A DNA stretch of 6,446 nucleotides from Marinosulfonomonas sp. (lineage in GTDB: Bacteria > Pseudomonadota > Alphaproteobacteria > Rhodobacterales > Rhodobacteraceae), in the NCBI GenBank assembly GCA_015494385.1, contig WGBJ01000211.1, positions 1 to 6,446 of the forward strand, written 5' to 3'. The translations under genes and the position numbers were made by a program. Position 1 is the first letter of the stretch. Each line of letters begins with the position of its first letter. The notes under the pieces were generated by a model that did not search any database, was not told the origin of the DNA, and was given only the letters and a program-made list of their open reading frames with translations. Shown here one piece after another: positions 5,884 to 6,446 of the stretch.

Positions 5884-6446
5884 TGCGGCCCCCTGAAAGC
5901 GCGGTCGTGATACAGCGACGGGATTTTGTGCCGTGCCGCGTCAACCTCGGACAGATCGAAATCGACCAGCGTTAGACCCACATCTTCACCACCATCCGCC
6001 AATACCTCGCCCCATGGCGATACGGCCAGCGAATGTCCATACGTGCTGCGGGCGCGGCCCTTGGTGGCGGGATGCGTGCCGCATTGGGCGGGCGCAAAAA
6101 CATAGCAGCCGGTTTCGATCGCGCGCGCCCGCAACAGGGTTTCCCAATGGGCCTTGCCCGACACCGGCGAAAAGGCGGCCGGACCGGTCAGGATTTTCGC
6201 GCCATTCTGCGCCAAGGTGCGGTGCAGATGCGGGAAGCGCACGTCATAGCAGATGGTCATCCCCACCTTGCCGAAATCCGTATCGGCATTCACCGCACGA
6301 TCGCCGGGCCGGTAGCCGTCGGATTCACGATAGGTTTCGGTTTTGCTGATCTCGACATCGAACATGTGGATTTTGTCATAGCGCGCCACGATGTCACCCT
6401 TGGGCGAAATCATAAACGACCGGTTGGCAAACCGCCCGTCCGCATC
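5880..6446 (-). CDS. Carbon-nitrogen hydrolase, Nit1/Nit2-type amidase, N-terminus beyond window edge
   Basis: The reading frame is open to the right edge; 188 residues are visible, so roughly the first 85-90 of the usual 270-280 are missing. It has the nitrilase-superfamily Glu-Lys-Cys design: the Lys lies in ARYDKIHMFDVE (fragment residue 25), and the nucleophile in GMTICYDVRFP is Cys66 of the fragment; the catalytic Glu lies outside. Other matches are GYRPGDRAV, LTGPAAFSPVSGKAHWETLLRARAIE, APAQCGTH, RSTYGHSLAVSPWGEVLA, and a KIPSLYHDRAF tail. This pattern best fits the Nit1 branch, known in other organisms as deaminated-glutathione amidase (a metabolite-repair enzyme of the cytoplasm), but another omega-amidase-like substrate cannot be excluded. 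The in-frame ATG at 6413 is internal (preceding residues DADGRFANRSF continue the domain), not the start. The stop overlaps the marR start. Confidence 0.93.
   Translation of the reverse strand, partial: DADGRFANRSFMISPKGDIVARYDKIHMFDVEISKTETYRESDGYRPGDRAVNADTDFGKVGMTICYDVRFPHLHRTLAQNGAKILTGPAAFSPVSGKAHWETLLRARAIETGCYVFAPAQCGTHPATKGRARSTYGHSLAVSPWGEVLADGGEDVGLTLVDFDLSEVDAARHKIPSLYHDRAFRGPQ
5889..5894 (-). promoter_or_regulatory. Ribosome binding site for marR inside the end of the amidase gene
   Basis: AGGGGG on the minus strand, 5 bases before the marR ATG. It lies within the last codons of the upstream gene, consistent with translational coupling of the ATGA-overlapping pair. Confidence 0.55.

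Overview
The window looks like chromosomal DNA of an alphaproteobacterium, most likely a Roseobacter/Rhodobacteraceae-type organism. The grounds are a moderately high G+C content, dense gene packing, the strong resemblance of the UbiG, Nit-type amidase and prolyl iminopeptidase sequences to that group as I know them, and a GC-rich intergenic palindrome of the kind common in these genomes. The assignment rests on recognition, not on a search. I see no tRNA, rRNA, CRISPR array, insertion sequence or phage gene.

Layout from left to right: (1) 1-1118, minus strand: a long open frame cut off at the left edge, encoding a divergent glycosyltransferase-like (GT-A, GT2_4/GT92-like) protein. (2) 1108-2148, minus: an intact family 2 glycosyltransferase with a GTG start, overlapping the previous gene by 11 bases. 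(3) 2192-3523, minus: UDP-glucose 6-dehydrogenase. (4) 3598-4587, minus: prolyl iminopeptidase. (5) 4641-5384, plus: ubiG, the ubiquinone O-methyltransferase, divergent from the peptidase. (6) 5440-5883, minus: a MarR-family regulator, convergent with ubiG and separated from it by a strong palindrome. (7) 5880-6446, minus: the C-terminal two thirds of a Nit-type carbon-nitrogen hydrolase, whose stop codon overlaps the marR start (ATGA).

Functionally there are three groups. The left one (ugd, GT2, GT-like protein, all minus strand and closely spaced) is probably a small surface-glycan operon: UDP-glucuronate is made by the dehydrogenase, and one canonical and one highly diverged transferase-fold protein follow. 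The middle pair (pip and ubiG) are housekeeping genes with a shared 53-base divergent promoter region. The right pair (nit-marR) is a translationally coupled unit.

Most of the window is ordinary core genome. The item most worth a second look is the leftmost gene. It keeps the N-terminal nucleotide-sugar-fold signature and the PWR motif of its neighbour, but its DxD metal-binding site appears to have been replaced and it carries an extra N-terminal region of about 95 residues. It may be a pseudo-glycosyltransferase, or an enzyme with altered chemistry. A second, smaller oddity is a leucine in place of proline in the HGGPG oxyanion motif of the peptidase.
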